DNA from: an uncultured bacterium
GTDB lineage: Bacteria; Bacteroidota; Bacteroidia; Bacteroidales; Bacteroidaceae
DNA length: 64,000 bases
Assembly: GCA_905214625.1 (NCBI GenBank)
Contig: CAJMMQ010000008.1
Span: forward strand, 1 to 64,000
Reading direction: 5' to 3'
Shown: piece after piece, positions 9,173-17,727 of the stretch
How positions within the stretch are numbered: the stretch's first letter is position 1
How the letters are laid out: each line of letters opens with the position of its first letter
Made by a program: the position numbers and the translations under genes
The notes under the pieces: model-generated
The model's input: only the letters and a program-made list of their open reading frames with translations
The model's database searches: none
Told to the model about the DNA's origin: nothing

Positions 9173-9236
9173 GCTCATCACTAGTCACATCTATGTTTAA
9201 CTCGTTGGCTTGTATTAAATTAAGGTGTGATGAGTT
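9173..9236. repeat. Short repeat with GCTCATCAC / GTGATGAGT ends (copy 1)
   Basis: A 64-bp unit bounded by GCTCATCAC and GTGATGAGTT, with GTCACA internal. A related unit lies at 58644-58708. It ends just before the rhaT terminator. Confidence 0.5.
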
Positions 9237-9244
9237 GCTTATTA

Positions 9245-9307
9245 AAGACATCACCGGATATCATCTGCCTTGCGTATGGCGTGATATCCGGTGATGTCTT
9301 GTTTTTT
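9245..9307 (+). terminator. Terminator after rhaT
   Basis: AAGACATCACCGGATATCA (9245-9263) and TGATATCCGGTGATGTCTT (9282-9300) form a perfect 19-bp stem with an 18-nt loop, followed by GTTTTTT. Confidence 0.85.
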
Positions 9308-9600
9308 AAACTTATTGTATTCTATACGTCTGACAATCAGACTGTTGTCGTCAGTGTGGTGAGCAACGGGTTTGTTGAAAATTATTTCTGTATTTATCCT
9401 GTTTGTTATCTGTTTTTCAATATGTTGCCTTTTGCAATGCAATATGTGGCAAATCAGCTTGTAAAAGGCCGTGTTTTAGGAGGCAATTTGCCGTCTTTTG
9501 CAGACTACTTTTCTTATAGTTCAAAATCATCCTTCAGACTGCAAGGTTTTAGTTTTATCAAATTTATTTGCCGGCTGGCTGTAAACCCCATAAAATAACA
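9308..9600. other. Intergenic, rhaT/rhaD convergence
   Basis: About 290 bp after the rhaT terminator. An open frame crosses it (9227-9598, +), but it begins inside a repeat, spans the terminator hairpin and has no recognisable motif. I see no gene. Confidence 0.5.
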
Positions 9601-9630
9601 GAATCCCAATGCTTCACAGCATCAGGATTC
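9601..9630 (-). terminator. Weak hairpin after rhaD
   Basis: GAATCCCAATGC (9601-9612) and GCATCAGGATTC (9619-9630) pair with two mismatches. It is 64 bp past the rhaD stop and lacks a strong T-run on the minus strand. Confidence 0.4.
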
Positions 9631-9693
9631 CGCCGTCTAAATAGACTCTTAAACTAATATTATCTGAGAATGATAAGATTTTTATTCAAATTT

Positions 9694-10503
9694 TTATTTT
9701 GGCAAATTAAATGCCTTTGACATTTCTGCCATCTGCTCGTCGCTCATTCCCTCAGGCTCTGCGCCCATGTTCTTGGCGGCGATGTAAATCAGCGCACTCT
9801 TGTTCAGCACGTCAACCTGATCGAATGCCTGCATGATGTCGTTGTCGATGGCAAACACTCCGTGCTTCTCCCACATTGCCACGTCGTAGTCGTCAAGCTG
9901 TCTTACAGTTTCTTCTGCAAGCTCAACGCTGCTGGGCAACTGATAAGGAATGATGCCCAATCCGCGCGGACAGAAAGCCTTTGTCTCCGGAATCATGCTC
10001 CAAAGCAGCTTCGTTAGCACGTCTTTGCCCAAGAACTTGCGTATGTGTGTCATTGCAACAAGCTCAATCGGGTGAGTGTGCAGCGATGCGCGGTAAGGAG
10101 AGCCTTTCTCAATCAGATGGTCGTGCACCATGAGATGCGAAGGCAGCTCGCTCGTGGGATTAACCACGTTGTCGGCTATGATCACATAGCTTGCGCAGTC
10201 GTCAAGTATACGGATTACGCTTCCGTTCTCCATTGGCCAGCGGGCCAAGTCGCGCATTCTGCGGTTTGTTCCTTTACAGAAGAAGTATGTGCCTTTAAGA
10301 TGAGGCAGCGTTACTCCTATTTGCTTCACTTCACTTATGGCCGGCATCTGTCTTATTTCGTCGTCAACCAGCTCTGTGATGTTTATTGTAATGTTTCCTC
10401 CGTTTCTTTCAGCCCATCCCTTCTGCCAAAGATAACCGGCTACTTCAGCCACTTTGTCAATTTCTTTCTTTAATGCGGGACGTCCGTCAAGTATACTTTT
10501 CAT
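9694..10503 (-). CDS. rhaD: L-rhamnulose-1-phosphate aldolase
   Basis: A 269-residue class II aldolase that splits L-rhamnulose 1-phosphate into dihydroxyacetone phosphate and L-lactaldehyde. Zinc-site histidines appear in SLHTHPIEL (about 140-148) and WEKHGVFA (about 210-217); the phosphate-site NGGN lies at 34-37. E. coli RhaD has 274 residues. The frame is open to an ATG at 10554, but the -7 box at 10525-10532 lies between, so the ATG at 10503 is preferred. Unlike in B. thetaiotaomicron it is inverted relative to the other rhamnose genes and has its own promoter. No lactaldehyde reductase or dehydrogenase gene is in this window. Confidence 0.95.
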   Translation of the reverse strand: MKSILDGRPALKKEIDKVAEVAGYLWQKGWAERNGGNITINITELVDDEIRQMPAISEVKQIGVTLPHLKGTYFFCKGTNRRMRDLARWPMENGSVIRILDDCASYVIIADNVVNPTSELPSHLMVHDHLIEKGSPYRASLHTHPIELVAMTHIRKFLGKDVLTKLLWSMIPETKAFCPRGLGIIPYQLPSSVELAEETVRQLDDYDVAMWEKHGVFAIDNDIMQAFDQVDVLNKSALIYIAAKNMGAEPEGMSDEQMAEMSKAFNLPK

Positions 10504-10524
10504 ATTTTGATTATTTTGACTGCG

Positions 10525-10532
10525 CAAATTTA
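10525..10532 (-). promoter_or_regulatory. -7 box for rhaD
   Basis: TAAATTTG on the minus strand, 22 bp before the preferred rhaD start. It places the transcript start downstream of the upper candidate ATG and so decides the start codon. Confidence 0.6.
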
Positions 10533-11002
10533 CAAAATTGAACATAATGACCACTTCGTGATTTGATATTAAAACTCGGATTTTTGACGGATGATTTTTT
10601 CTTGCCTTTCAGCGTATGTAACCATGATTCTGAATCCGGATGTTCATTTTTCGAACATGACGATGTGTTTAGTAAAGTATTCCTGATGGAAGCCTGCCTG
10701 CGGAGAGATAATCCGCGCCATGCGGTTTTCGCTCACAAGCGATGTGCAAATATACGTTCTTTTTCTTGAAAATCTATGGATACAACCTATAATTTTTGTC
10801 AAAAATGTAAGCATTGACATGCGTATTATGGCTTTATACGTGTATTTATAAGGTGTGGCAATGCCTGTGATGCAGTGGCTGAAAGTGCTTAAAAAAGCAT
10901 GATTTGGCAGGTTGAGTGAAGAAAAACATAATAATTTAAACAATTTTAATATGACATTTTCCATTGCCTTGCGTCATATCGTAAGATATAAATATTTCTA
11001 CT
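10533..11002. other. Intergenic region between rhaD and the L-galactose operon
   Basis: About 470 bp. It contains an inverted repeat ATGTTC/GAACAT (10640-10645, 10653-10658), a short hairpin GCGGA/TCCGC (10700-10704, 10712-10716) and, on the minus strand, a TATATTTG box (10747-10754) followed by a possible small open frame (10644-10721). No TAnnTTTG box is clear ahead of the operon start at 11003. Confidence 0.5.
10644..10721 (-). CDS. Possible 25-residue small protein, unproven
   Basis: An ATG-started frame of 25 codons (beginning MARIISPQAG, ending IVMFEK) lies 26 bp downstream of a TATATTTG -7 box on the minus strand. No -33 element fits and no clear ribosome site is seen. It could equally be a leader, a fragment or chance. 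No family is recognised. Confidence 0.2.
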   Translation of the reverse strand: MARIISPQAGFHQEYFTKHIVMFEK

Positions 11003-11935
11003 ATGATCTACAATGAATTAGGAAAAACAGGAATGCGTGTGTCTAATCTCAGCTTTGGCGCCTCTTCTTTAGGCGGCGTCTTTCATGACATACGCGAGTC
11101 AGAGGGCATAAAAGCAGTCCATACGGCAGTTGACAACGGAATTAACTTTATAGACGTATCTCCATATTACGGTCATTACAAGGCCGAGATGGTATTGGGA
11201 AAAGCCTTGAAGGAAATACAGCGCGACAGATATTATCTTTCGACAAAGGTGGGACGCTACGGCGAGAACGGCGTCAACACCTGGGACTATTCTGCCAAGC
11301 GCGTAACCGACAGTGTCTACGAGAGCATGGAGCGTCTCAACATTGACTACATCGACTTGATTAATGTTCATGATGTTGAGTTTGCCGACCTCAATCAGGT
11401 TGTCAACGAGACTCTGCCCGCACTGGTGAAGCTCCGCGAGGAAGGAGTGGTGAAGCATGTGGGCATCACCGACCTGCAGCCCGAAAACCTTAAATGGGTG
11501 ATAGAGCATGTTCCGGCCGGAACAGTTGAGTCTGTGTTGTGTTTCTGCCATTATAGTCTCAACGACGAGATGCTGCTCGACTATCTCGACTTCTTTGAGG
11601 CAAACAATGTGGGCATAATAAATGCTTCGCCGTTCTCGATGGGACTTTTGTCGCAGCGCGGCGCACCGGCATGGCATCCGGCTCCGGTGGCTCTTAAGGA
11701 GGCTTGCATGCGTGCTTCTGACTACTGCACAGAACACGGCTATCCGATAGAAAAGCTCGCCGTGCAGTATTCTACAAGCAATCCGCGCATTGCCACCACG
11801 CTGTTCAGCTCGGCTAATCCTCAGAATGTGCTGAAGAACATCGACTATGTAAATTCGCCGATGGACAGCAGCTTGGTTGAGGAAGTACAGAAGATAATTG
11901 GCGACCAGATGCGTGTGCGCTGGGCTAACACATAA
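11003..11935 (+). CDS. L-galactose dehydrogenase (aldo/keto reductase)
   Basis: A 310-residue aldo/keto reductase with the catalytic set D51, Y56, K82 and H123 visible in FIDVSPYYG, STKVG and INVHDVEF. It resembles plant L-galactose dehydrogenase and bacterial L-fucose/D-threo-aldose dehydrogenases. It would oxidise L-galactose to the lactone with NAD(P)+. The order dehydrogenase, COG3618 lactonase, permease, zinc dehydrogenase matches, as I recall it, the L-galactose cluster described in Bacteroides vulgatus (Bvu0219-0222). First gene of the operon; the next starts 15 bp after its stop. L-fucose dehydrogenase is the main alternative. Confidence 0.82.
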   Translation: MIYNELGKTGMRVSNLSFGASSLGGVFHDIRESEGIKAVHTAVDNGINFIDVSPYYGHYKAEMVLGKALKEIQRDRYYLSTKVGRYGENGVNTWDYSAKRVTDSVYESMERLNIDYIDLINVHDVEFADLNQVVNETLPALVKLREEGVVKHVGITDLQPENLKWVIEHVPAGTVESVLCFCHYSLNDEMLLDYLDFFEANNVGIINASPFSMGLLSQRGAPAWHPAPVALKEACMRASDYCTEHGYPIEKLAVQYSTSNPRIATTLFSSANPQNVLKNIDYVNSPMDSSLVEEVQKIIGDQMRVRWANT

Positions 11936-11950
11936 TATCGCAGGGCAGAC

Positions 11951-12874
11951 ATGGACTATAAGATTATAGATGCGCATTCACATTTGTGGCTGCGCCAGGA
12001 TACTTCTTGGAACGGAATGCCGGTCAGGACATTGAAGAATGGCCGGTCATTCTTTCTTACGGAAGAGGTGCAGATGGTTCCGCCGTTTATGATAGACGGC
12101 GTAAACAGCGCCGAGGTGTTCCTCTCCAACATGAACTACGCACAGGTGGGCGGAGCTGTTGTCGTGCAGGAGTTTATCGACGGCATACAGAACGACTATC
12201 TGGCAAAGGTGAAGAGCGACTATCCCGAACGCTTCTTTGTGTTCGGTATGTGCGATTACTTCAAGCCCGGATTCTATGACACGGCAGCTTCGCTTATCGA
12301 TAGCGGCTTCAAGGGTATTGCCATACCTGGCCACAGGCTGATATTGAGCGACGGAAGAGTAAACCTGAATTCTCCCGAAATGATGAAGATGTTTCATCTG
12401 ATGGAGGACAAGGGCGTCATCCTGTCGTTGTGTCTGGCTGAAAACAACTTGCAGAACGGTGAGATCAAGGAGGTGATAGAGGAGTGTCCGCGCCTGAAGA
12501 TTGCTATAGGACATTTCGGCATGGTTACCGCCCCGGGCTGGGAAGACCAGATAAAACTCGCCCTTAACGACAACGTGATGATAGAGTCGGGCGGCATAAC
12601 ATGGCTGTTCAACAAAGAGTTCTATCCCTTTAACGGAGCCGTCAGGGCTATCAGGGAGGCCATCGACATGGTTGGTGCCGACAAGCTGATGTGGGGATCA
12701 GACTATCCGCGCACCATAACGGCCATAACCTATAAGATGTCTTATGACTTTATCTTGAAGACCAATGACCTGACAGACAGGGAAAAAAGACTGTTCCTCG
12801 GCGAGAATGCTGAAAAGTTCTATGGCTTCAACAATCTGCCTGACCTGCCATACGTAAAGAATATGTCGGAGTAA
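11951..12874 (+). CDS. L-galactono-lactonase (COG3618 amidohydrolase)
   Basis: A 307-residue amidohydrolase-superfamily protein. The metal-binding start motif DAHSHLW gives H9 and H11; later conserved pieces are PGHRL, IGHFGM and the C-terminal MWGSDYPRT with the catalytic aspartate. COG3618 members open sugar lactones such as L-fucono-, L-rhamnono- and L-galactono-lactone. In this operon the expected substrate is the lactone made by the preceding dehydrogenase, giving L-galactonate. Spacing to the permease gene is 16 bp. The exact lactone cannot be read from sequence. Confidence 0.8.
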   Translation: MDYKIIDAHSHLWLRQDTSWNGMPVRTLKNGRSFFLTEEVQMVPPFMIDGVNSAEVFLSNMNYAQVGGAVVVQEFIDGIQNDYLAKVKSDYPERFFVFGMCDYFKPGFYDTAASLIDSGFKGIAIPGHRLILSDGRVNLNSPEMMKMFHLMEDKGVILSLCLAENNLQNGEIKEVIEECPRLKIAIGHFGMVTAPGWEDQIKLALNDNVMIESGGITWLFNKEFYPFNGAVRAIREAIDMVGADKLMWGSDYPRTITAITYKMSYDFILKTNDLTDREKRLFLGENAEKFYGFNNLPDLPYVKNMSE

Positions 12875-12890
12875 ATAATATGATGTCGTT

Positions 12891-14147
12891 ATGAAAAAAA
12901 ATAGCTATATAGTGCCTTTGTCGCTGATATTCTGCCTGTTTTTTCTATGGGCGATAAGCAGCAATCTGCTGCCGACGATGATAAGGCAGCTGATGAAGAC
13001 CTGCGAGCTCAACACTTTTGAGGCTTCGTTTACTGAGACGGCTTACTGGCTGGCCTACTTTATCTTCCCTATACCCATAGCCATGTTCATGAAGCGTTAC
13101 AGCTACAAGGCCGGCATCATCTTTGGCTTGTGCCTTGCCTCGCTGGGCGGCTTCCTGTTCTTCCCGGCAGCTATGATCAAGTCATACTGGGTTTATCTGT
13201 GTGTCTTCTTCATTATAGCCACGGGTATGTGCTTCCTTGAGACGGCTGCCAATCCGTATGTAACAGTATTGGGCAAGCCGGAGACGTCAATAAGGCGTCT
13301 TAACCTGGCCCAGTCGTTCAACGGTCTTGGCGCGTTTATCTCTGCCATGTTCTTGAGCAAGCTGGTGCTGAGCGGCAATAATTACACGCGTGAGACATTG
13401 CCCCTGAGCTATGAAGGCGGCTGGGAGGCCTACATTCAGCACGAGACCGAGTCGATGCGGCTGCCGTATCTGCTTCTGGGCACGTTGCTGATTGTCGTGG
13501 CGCTGATATTCGTCTTTACGAAATTTCCTAAAATAGCAGATGAAAGCAAGTCGGGCGAGGCCCGCGGCGAAGGCAAGCTTATCGACTTCTCCGTGCTCAG
13601 GCATTCACACCTGCGCTGGGGCGTCATCGCACAGTTCTTCTATAACGGCGGACAGACGGCCATCAACAGCCTCTTCCTCGTTTACTGCTGTGTGTATGCC
13701 GGACTTGATGAGGCCACAGCCACAACGTTCTTCGGATTCTACATGCTGGCGTTTCTGGTAGGCCGCTGGGTGGGCACTGCGCTGATGATAAAGTTTAAGC
13801 CGTCGCACATGCTTATGATATATTCAATCTTGCTGATAATCCTGTGTGGCGTTATCTGCGCTTTTGGCGGACATGTAGGCATTTATGCCATGCTTGCCGT
13901 GTCGTTCTTCATGTCTATTATCTATCCCACACAGTTCTCATTGGCCCTGCAGGGATTGGGCGACCAGACCAAGAGCGGTTCGGCATTTCTTGTCATGGCC
14001 ATTGTCGGCAACGCCTGTCTGCCGCAGCTTACGGCATATTTCATGCATGCCAACGAAGAGATGTACTACATCGCATACATTGTGCCAATGATATGTTTCG
14101 CTTTTTGCGCATATTATGGCTGGAAAGGATATAAAGTGATAAATTAA
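12891..14147 (+). CDS. FucP-like MFS sugar:H+ symporter, probable L-galactose permease
   Basis: A 418-residue membrane protein with about twelve helices, related to the L-fucose permease FucP. Visible features are FFLWAISSNLLPTMIRQL near the N-terminus, ETAANPYVTVLG and LNLAQSFNGLGAFI (FucP signature region, about 116-150) and YPTQFSLALQGLG in the second half. L-fucose is 6-deoxy-L-galactose, so a FucP relative as L-galactose importer is chemically sensible. It sits between the lactonase and the zinc dehydrogenase in a tight operon. Confidence 0.82.
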   Translation: MKKNSYIVPLSLIFCLFFLWAISSNLLPTMIRQLMKTCELNTFEASFTETAYWLAYFIFPIPIAMFMKRYSYKAGIIFGLCLASLGGFLFFPAAMIKSYWVYLCVFFIIATGMCFLETAANPYVTVLGKPETSIRRLNLAQSFNGLGAFISAMFLSKLVLSGNNYTRETLPLSYEGGWEAYIQHETESMRLPYLLLGTLLIVVALIFVFTKFPKIADESKSGEARGEGKLIDFSVLRHSHLRWGVIAQFFYNGGQTAINSLFLVYCCVYAGLDEATATTFFGFYMLAFLVGRWVGTALMIKFKPSHMLMIYSILLIILCGVICAFGGHVGIYAMLAVSFFMSIIYPTQFSLALQGLGDQTKSGSAFLVMAIVGNACLPQLTAYFMHANEEMYYIAYIVPMICFAFCAYYGWKGYKVIN

Positions 14148-14170
14148 AATAAAAACAAACGTAGAAAAAA

Positions 14171-15187
14171 ATGAAAGCAGTTCGTATTGCCGCACCTCAG
14201 GAGATTGGTGTGGCTGAAATAGAAAAGCCGGTGATAAAGGCTGATGAGGTTTTACTGAAAATAAAATATGTAGGATTCTGCGGATCCGACCTTAATACTT
14301 ACCGCGGCAACAACCCAATGGTGAAGCTTCCTGTCGTTCCGGGACACGAGGTGGGTGCCGTTATCGAGGAAGTTGGTGCCGACGTTCCCGACACATTGAA
14401 GAAGGGAATGGTTGTTACGCTTAACCCTTACACAAATTGCGGCAACTGCGCCTCTTGCCGCAACGGACGCTATAATGCCTGTGAGCACAATGAAACTTTG
14501 GGCGTGCAGCGTCAGGGCGTAATGTGCGAATATGCAGCTCTGCCTTGGACAAAGGTCATACCGGCAGGCGATATTCCTGTGCGCAGCTGCGCCTTGATAG
14601 AGCCTATGAGCGTCGGCTTCCATGCCGTGTCGCGTGCTGAGGTTACCGACAACACCTTCGTAATGGTTATCGGTTGCGGAATGGTGGGCCTTGGTGCTGT
14701 TATGCGTGCGTCTTTGCGCGGTGCAATAGTCATTGCTGCCGACATTGACGACGAGAAACTTGCGCTTGCCAAGGAGGCTGGAGCAACATATGCTGTTAAC
14801 ACCATGACAGAGGATGTTCATCAGCGCATACAGGAGATAACCGGAGGCTATGGTGCCGATGTTGTCATCGAGGCTGTAGGCAGTCCTGCCACTTACGTTA
14901 TGGCTGTCAACGAGGTTGGCTTTACCGGGCGTGTGGTTTGCATAGGATATGCCAAGAGCGAAGTGGCTTTCCAGACAAAGCTGTTCGTTCAGAAGGAACT
15001 TGACATACGCGGTTCTCGCAATGCAACTCCGTCTGACTTCAGAGCCGTTATCAACTGCATTAACACAGGACGTTATCCCATCGAGAAGTTTATATCTAAG
15101 GTCGTTACTCCCGAGGAAACTCCTGATGCAATGAAAGACTGGAGCGAGAATCCCGGAAAGATTTTCCGTATTCTTGTTGAGTTCTGA
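14171..15187 (+). CDS. Zinc-dependent L-galactonate 5-dehydrogenase
   Basis: A 338-residue medium-chain zinc dehydrogenase. Catalytic zinc ligands are C37 (GFCGSD), H59 and E60 (PGHEVG); the structural zinc site is the four-cysteine cluster C90, C93, C96, C104. The NAD(P) motif GCGMVGLG lies near 168. In the proposed pathway it oxidises L-galactonate to D-tagaturonate, which enters hexuronate catabolism. The tagaturonate reductase and later enzymes are not in this window. It ends the operon; a strong terminator follows 150 bp later. L-threonine- or sorbitol-type dehydrogenase would be the generic alternative name. Confidence 0.8.
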   Translation: MKAVRIAAPQEIGVAEIEKPVIKADEVLLKIKYVGFCGSDLNTYRGNNPMVKLPVVPGHEVGAVIEEVGADVPDTLKKGMVVTLNPYTNCGNCASCRNGRYNACEHNETLGVQRQGVMCEYAALPWTKVIPAGDIPVRSCALIEPMSVGFHAVSRAEVTDNTFVMVIGCGMVGLGAVMRASLRGAIVIAADIDDEKLALAKEAGATYAVNTMTEDVHQRIQEITGGYGADVVIEAVGSPATYVMAVNEVGFTGRVVCIGYAKSEVAFQTKLFVQKELDIRGSRNATPSDFRAVINCINTGRYPIEKFISKVVTPEETPDAMKDWSENPGKIFRILVEF

Positions 15188-15339
15188 TTTAACGGCTGAT
15201 ATAGGCATTATGCCGGTCAGCGCAAGGTCCTGATGCTGTTCTTTAATCCTGACTTATAAAGACCGGTTTGGATTAAAAGTATTGCGGCCTGCGTCAGACT
15301 CACTTTATGAAAGTTGTATGGTTTAGTTATTATAAGCTG
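15188..15339. other. Spacer after the L-galactose operon
   Basis: Non-coding, no notable structure before the terminator. Confidence 0.4.
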
Positions 15340-15378
15340 CCGGAAGACAAGGCATTATGCCTGCTCTTCCGGTTTTTT
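15340..15378 (+). terminator. Terminator of the L-galactose operon
   Basis: CCGGAAGA (15340-15347) pairs with TCTTCCGG (15365-15372), with an inner AGGC/GCCT extension, followed by TTTTTT. Confidence 0.85.
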
Positions 15379-15562
15379 CTTGCCTCCTTATCAGCAGATT
15401 TTTTGTTTTTTTGTATCGTTGTTTTTTACAGACGTTTCCTGTCTCATGTTTATTAATATTATTCCGTAGGCGCATCCTTTTGTTGTGCGTGAAGGAGTCG
15501 GCCGTTTCTCTCACTGCATAAAATAAAATGTAAAAATAAGCATTTCTTTCATTTTATCGTTA

Positions 15563-15570
15563 TAATTTTG
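15563..15570 (+). promoter_or_regulatory. -7 box for kup
   Basis: TAATTTTG, 24 bp before the kup ATG. The -33 element is not clear. Confidence 0.55.
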
Positions 15571-15594
15571 CAGGCGAAATAAAATATATTCAAT

Positions 15595-17574
15595 ATGGTA
15601 CAAACATCTAAGGTAAATGCTACGGCGGGAGTGAGCAAAGCCGGACTTGCCGGAATACTCATGACGCTGGGAATTGTTTTTGGAGACATCGGAACGTCAC
15701 CCCTGTATGTGATGAAAGCAATAACACACACGGGCGAAGCTCTGACAGAAAATTACGTGCTGGGTGCGTTGTCGTGCATAATCTGGACGCTTACGTTGCA
15801 GACTACCATAAAGTATGTGCTCATAGCATTGCGTGCCGACAATCATGGAGAGGGCGGAATATTGGCTCTCTACGCACTGTTGCGCCGGCATAAGCGGCGT
15901 TGGATTTATGCCATAGCCGTTATAGGAGCCAGCACGCTGCTGGCTGACGGAGTGATAACGCCTGCCATCACCATAACCACAGCCATAGAGGGACTGCGCG
16001 GCATCAATCCTGATATACCCGTGCTGCCTGTTGCCATTGCCGTCATCACTGTTGTGTTCTTCGTGCAGCGTTTTGGTACGGAGCATGTAGGCCGTTCTTT
16101 CGGCACATTCATGCTGTTGTGGTTCATGCTGCTCGGTGTCGTTGGCCTTATGTGGCTTATAGGCTGTCCGCAGGTTCTCAAGGCCTTTAATCCATATTAT
16201 GCGGCGCGTCTGCTTATAGAGTCGCCCGTGTGGTTCCTCGTGCTCGGAGCCGTTTTTCTCTGTACCACGGGTGCCGAGGCCCTTTATTCCGACCTTGGAC
16301 ATTGCGGTAAGCACAACATCGCCATCAGCTGGATTTTTGTCAAGATTATGCTCATCCTCAACTATCTCGGTCAGGGTGCGTGGGTGCTTGCCAATCCGGT
16401 GCGTGCAGCCGGCAACGACAATCCTTTTTATGCCATCATGCCCGACGGCATGCTGCTCTTTGCCGTGTTTATGGCAACGGGTGCGGCCATCGTGGCGAGC
16501 CAGGCGCTCATCAGCGGTTCGTTCTCAATATTGAGTGAGGCGATGAACCTCAACTTCTGGCCCCGCATGAGGATAAAGCACCCTACCAATGTGAAGGGAC
16601 AGATATATATTCCTATGGTAAACGGATTTATGTATGTGGCCGTGGTGTTTACGGTGCTTCTCTTTGGCGATTCTTCGCGCATGGAGGCTGCCTACGGACT
16701 GGCTATCACCATAACCATGCTGATGACAACGCTGCTTCTGGGCTTCTATCTGCGCAAGATGTCAGCTCCGCGTTTTGTCGTAATCATTTTTGTCGGTCTT
16801 TACTGTGTGCTCGAAGGACTGTTCCTTGCTGCCAACATGTCTAAGTTTGTTGCCGGCGGATGGTTCACCCTGCTCATAGGCGGCTTGCTCTGCTTCATTA
16901 TGTTTGTGTGGATAAGTGCACGCAAGATACGCAGCCGCTATCTGCGCATAAAGAAACTCAGCGACTATCACGACATAATATCTGCGATAAAGGCAGACAA
17001 CAGCATAGCAAAGTATGCCTCAAACCTTGTGTATGTAAACCATGCACCGACTGAAGGCGGAGTGGACGACAAGCTGCTTTATTCGATAATAAACAAGCAG
17101 CCCAAGCGTGCCGACCATTATTGGCTGCTGCACATTGAGTTTGTCGACGCGCCCGACACGCTCGAGTACACATGTAAGGTTCTCGTTCCCGACACGCTGT
17201 TCAGCATAAACATGCGCATCGGGTTTAGGATAGAGCCACGCGTCAGCCTGTATTTACGTCAGATAATAGAAGACCTTGTGGCCTCAGGAGATGTAGACCT
17301 TACCAGCACTTATCCTTCGCTCCGTAGCAAGGGCATTGCCGGAGACTTCCGTTTTGTGATAATACATCGCATTTATTATCCTGAAGACTCGTCTAACCGT
17401 CGTCAAAACATGCTCATGAGTCTTTACTCAATTATCCGACGCATTGGTATCGATGAGCCTAAGGCGCTCGGACTCGACACTTCTGTAGTGGTGGTTGAGC
17501 GTGTGCCACTGATAATTTCGGGGCAACACGCCGGAAACCGGAGAAGAATTTCAAGGGTTGAGCCGGCAGAATGA
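15595..17574 (+). CDS. kup: KUP-type potassium transporter
   Basis: A 659-residue low-affinity K+/H+ symporter of the KUP/HAK/KT family. The N-terminal signature GIVFGDIGTSPLYVMKA (about 22-38) is clear, followed by about twelve helices to about residue 450 (for example DNHGEGGILALYALLRR, GAVFLCTTGAEALYSDLGHCG) and a ~200-residue cytoplasmic C-terminal domain. It is monocistronic, with its own promoter and a hairpin downstream. No riboswitch-like structure is seen in its short leader. Confidence 0.95.
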   Translation: MVQTSKVNATAGVSKAGLAGILMTLGIVFGDIGTSPLYVMKAITHTGEALTENYVLGALSCIIWTLTLQTTIKYVLIALRADNHGEGGILALYALLRRHKRRWIYAIAVIGASTLLADGVITPAITITTAIEGLRGINPDIPVLPVAIAVITVVFFVQRFGTEHVGRSFGTFMLLWFMLLGVVGLMWLIGCPQVLKAFNPYYAARLLIESPVWFLVLGAVFLCTTGAEALYSDLGHCGKHNIAISWIFVKIMLILNYLGQGAWVLANPVRAAGNDNPFYAIMPDGMLLFAVFMATGAAIVASQALISGSFSILSEAMNLNFWPRMRIKHPTNVKGQIYIPMVNGFMYVAVVFTVLLFGDSSRMEAAYGLAITITMLMTTLLLGFYLRKMSAPRFVVIIFVGLYCVLEGLFLAANMSKFVAGGWFTLLIGGLLCFIMFVWISARKIRSRYLRIKKLSDYHDIISAIKADNSIAKYASNLVYVNHAPTEGGVDDKLLYSIINKQPKRADHYWLLHIEFVDAPDTLEYTCKVLVPDTLFSINMRIGFRIEPRVSLYLRQIIEDLVASGDVDLTSTYPSLRSKGIAGDFRFVIIHRIYYPEDSSNRRQNMLMSLYSIIRRIGIDEPKALGLDTSVVVVERVPLIISGQHAGNRRRISRVEPAE

Positions 17575-17622
17575 TGCCGCGGAGTGTGCAAAAACTATAA
17601 TGGTTTAGTCTGAAAACATGAG

Positions 17623-17653
17623 TAATGTGTCTTTCGCTTTGAAAGACACATTA
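17623..17653 (+). terminator. Hairpin after kup
   Basis: TAATGTGTCTTTC and GAAAGACACATTA form a perfect 13-bp stem with a 5-nt loop. A T-run comes only about 20 bp later, within a second small hairpin (GTCAG/CTGAC, 17670-17689). Confidence 0.6.
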
Positions 17654-17679
17654 CAAAGAATATCAAAAAGTCAGTTTTT

Positions 17680-17712
17680 TTTGTCTGACGGTGTGTATTC
17701 TCATTATTTTTG
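17680..17712 (+). promoter_or_regulatory. Promoter for the following hypothetical gene
   Basis: TTTG at 17680-17683 and TATTTTTG at 17705-17712, spacing 21. A second box, TAAGTTTG, lies at 17715-17722. Both overlap or follow the upstream ATG at 17710, so the ATG at 17728 is used here. Confidence 0.5.
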
Positions 17713-17727
17713 TGTAAGTTTGCATAC

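Noticed and set aside
9227..9598. 123-codon plus-strand open frame
   Set aside because: It begins in a repeat, runs through the rhaT terminator hairpin and has no motif or ribosome site.
10644..10964. 106-codon minus-strand open frame
   Set aside because: The upstream two thirds precede the only promoter-like box and show no coding character; only the last 25 codons are kept as a weak small-ORF candidate.
14252..15208. 318-codon minus-strand open frame
   Set aside because: Antisense to the zinc dehydrogenase with its intact catalytic residues.
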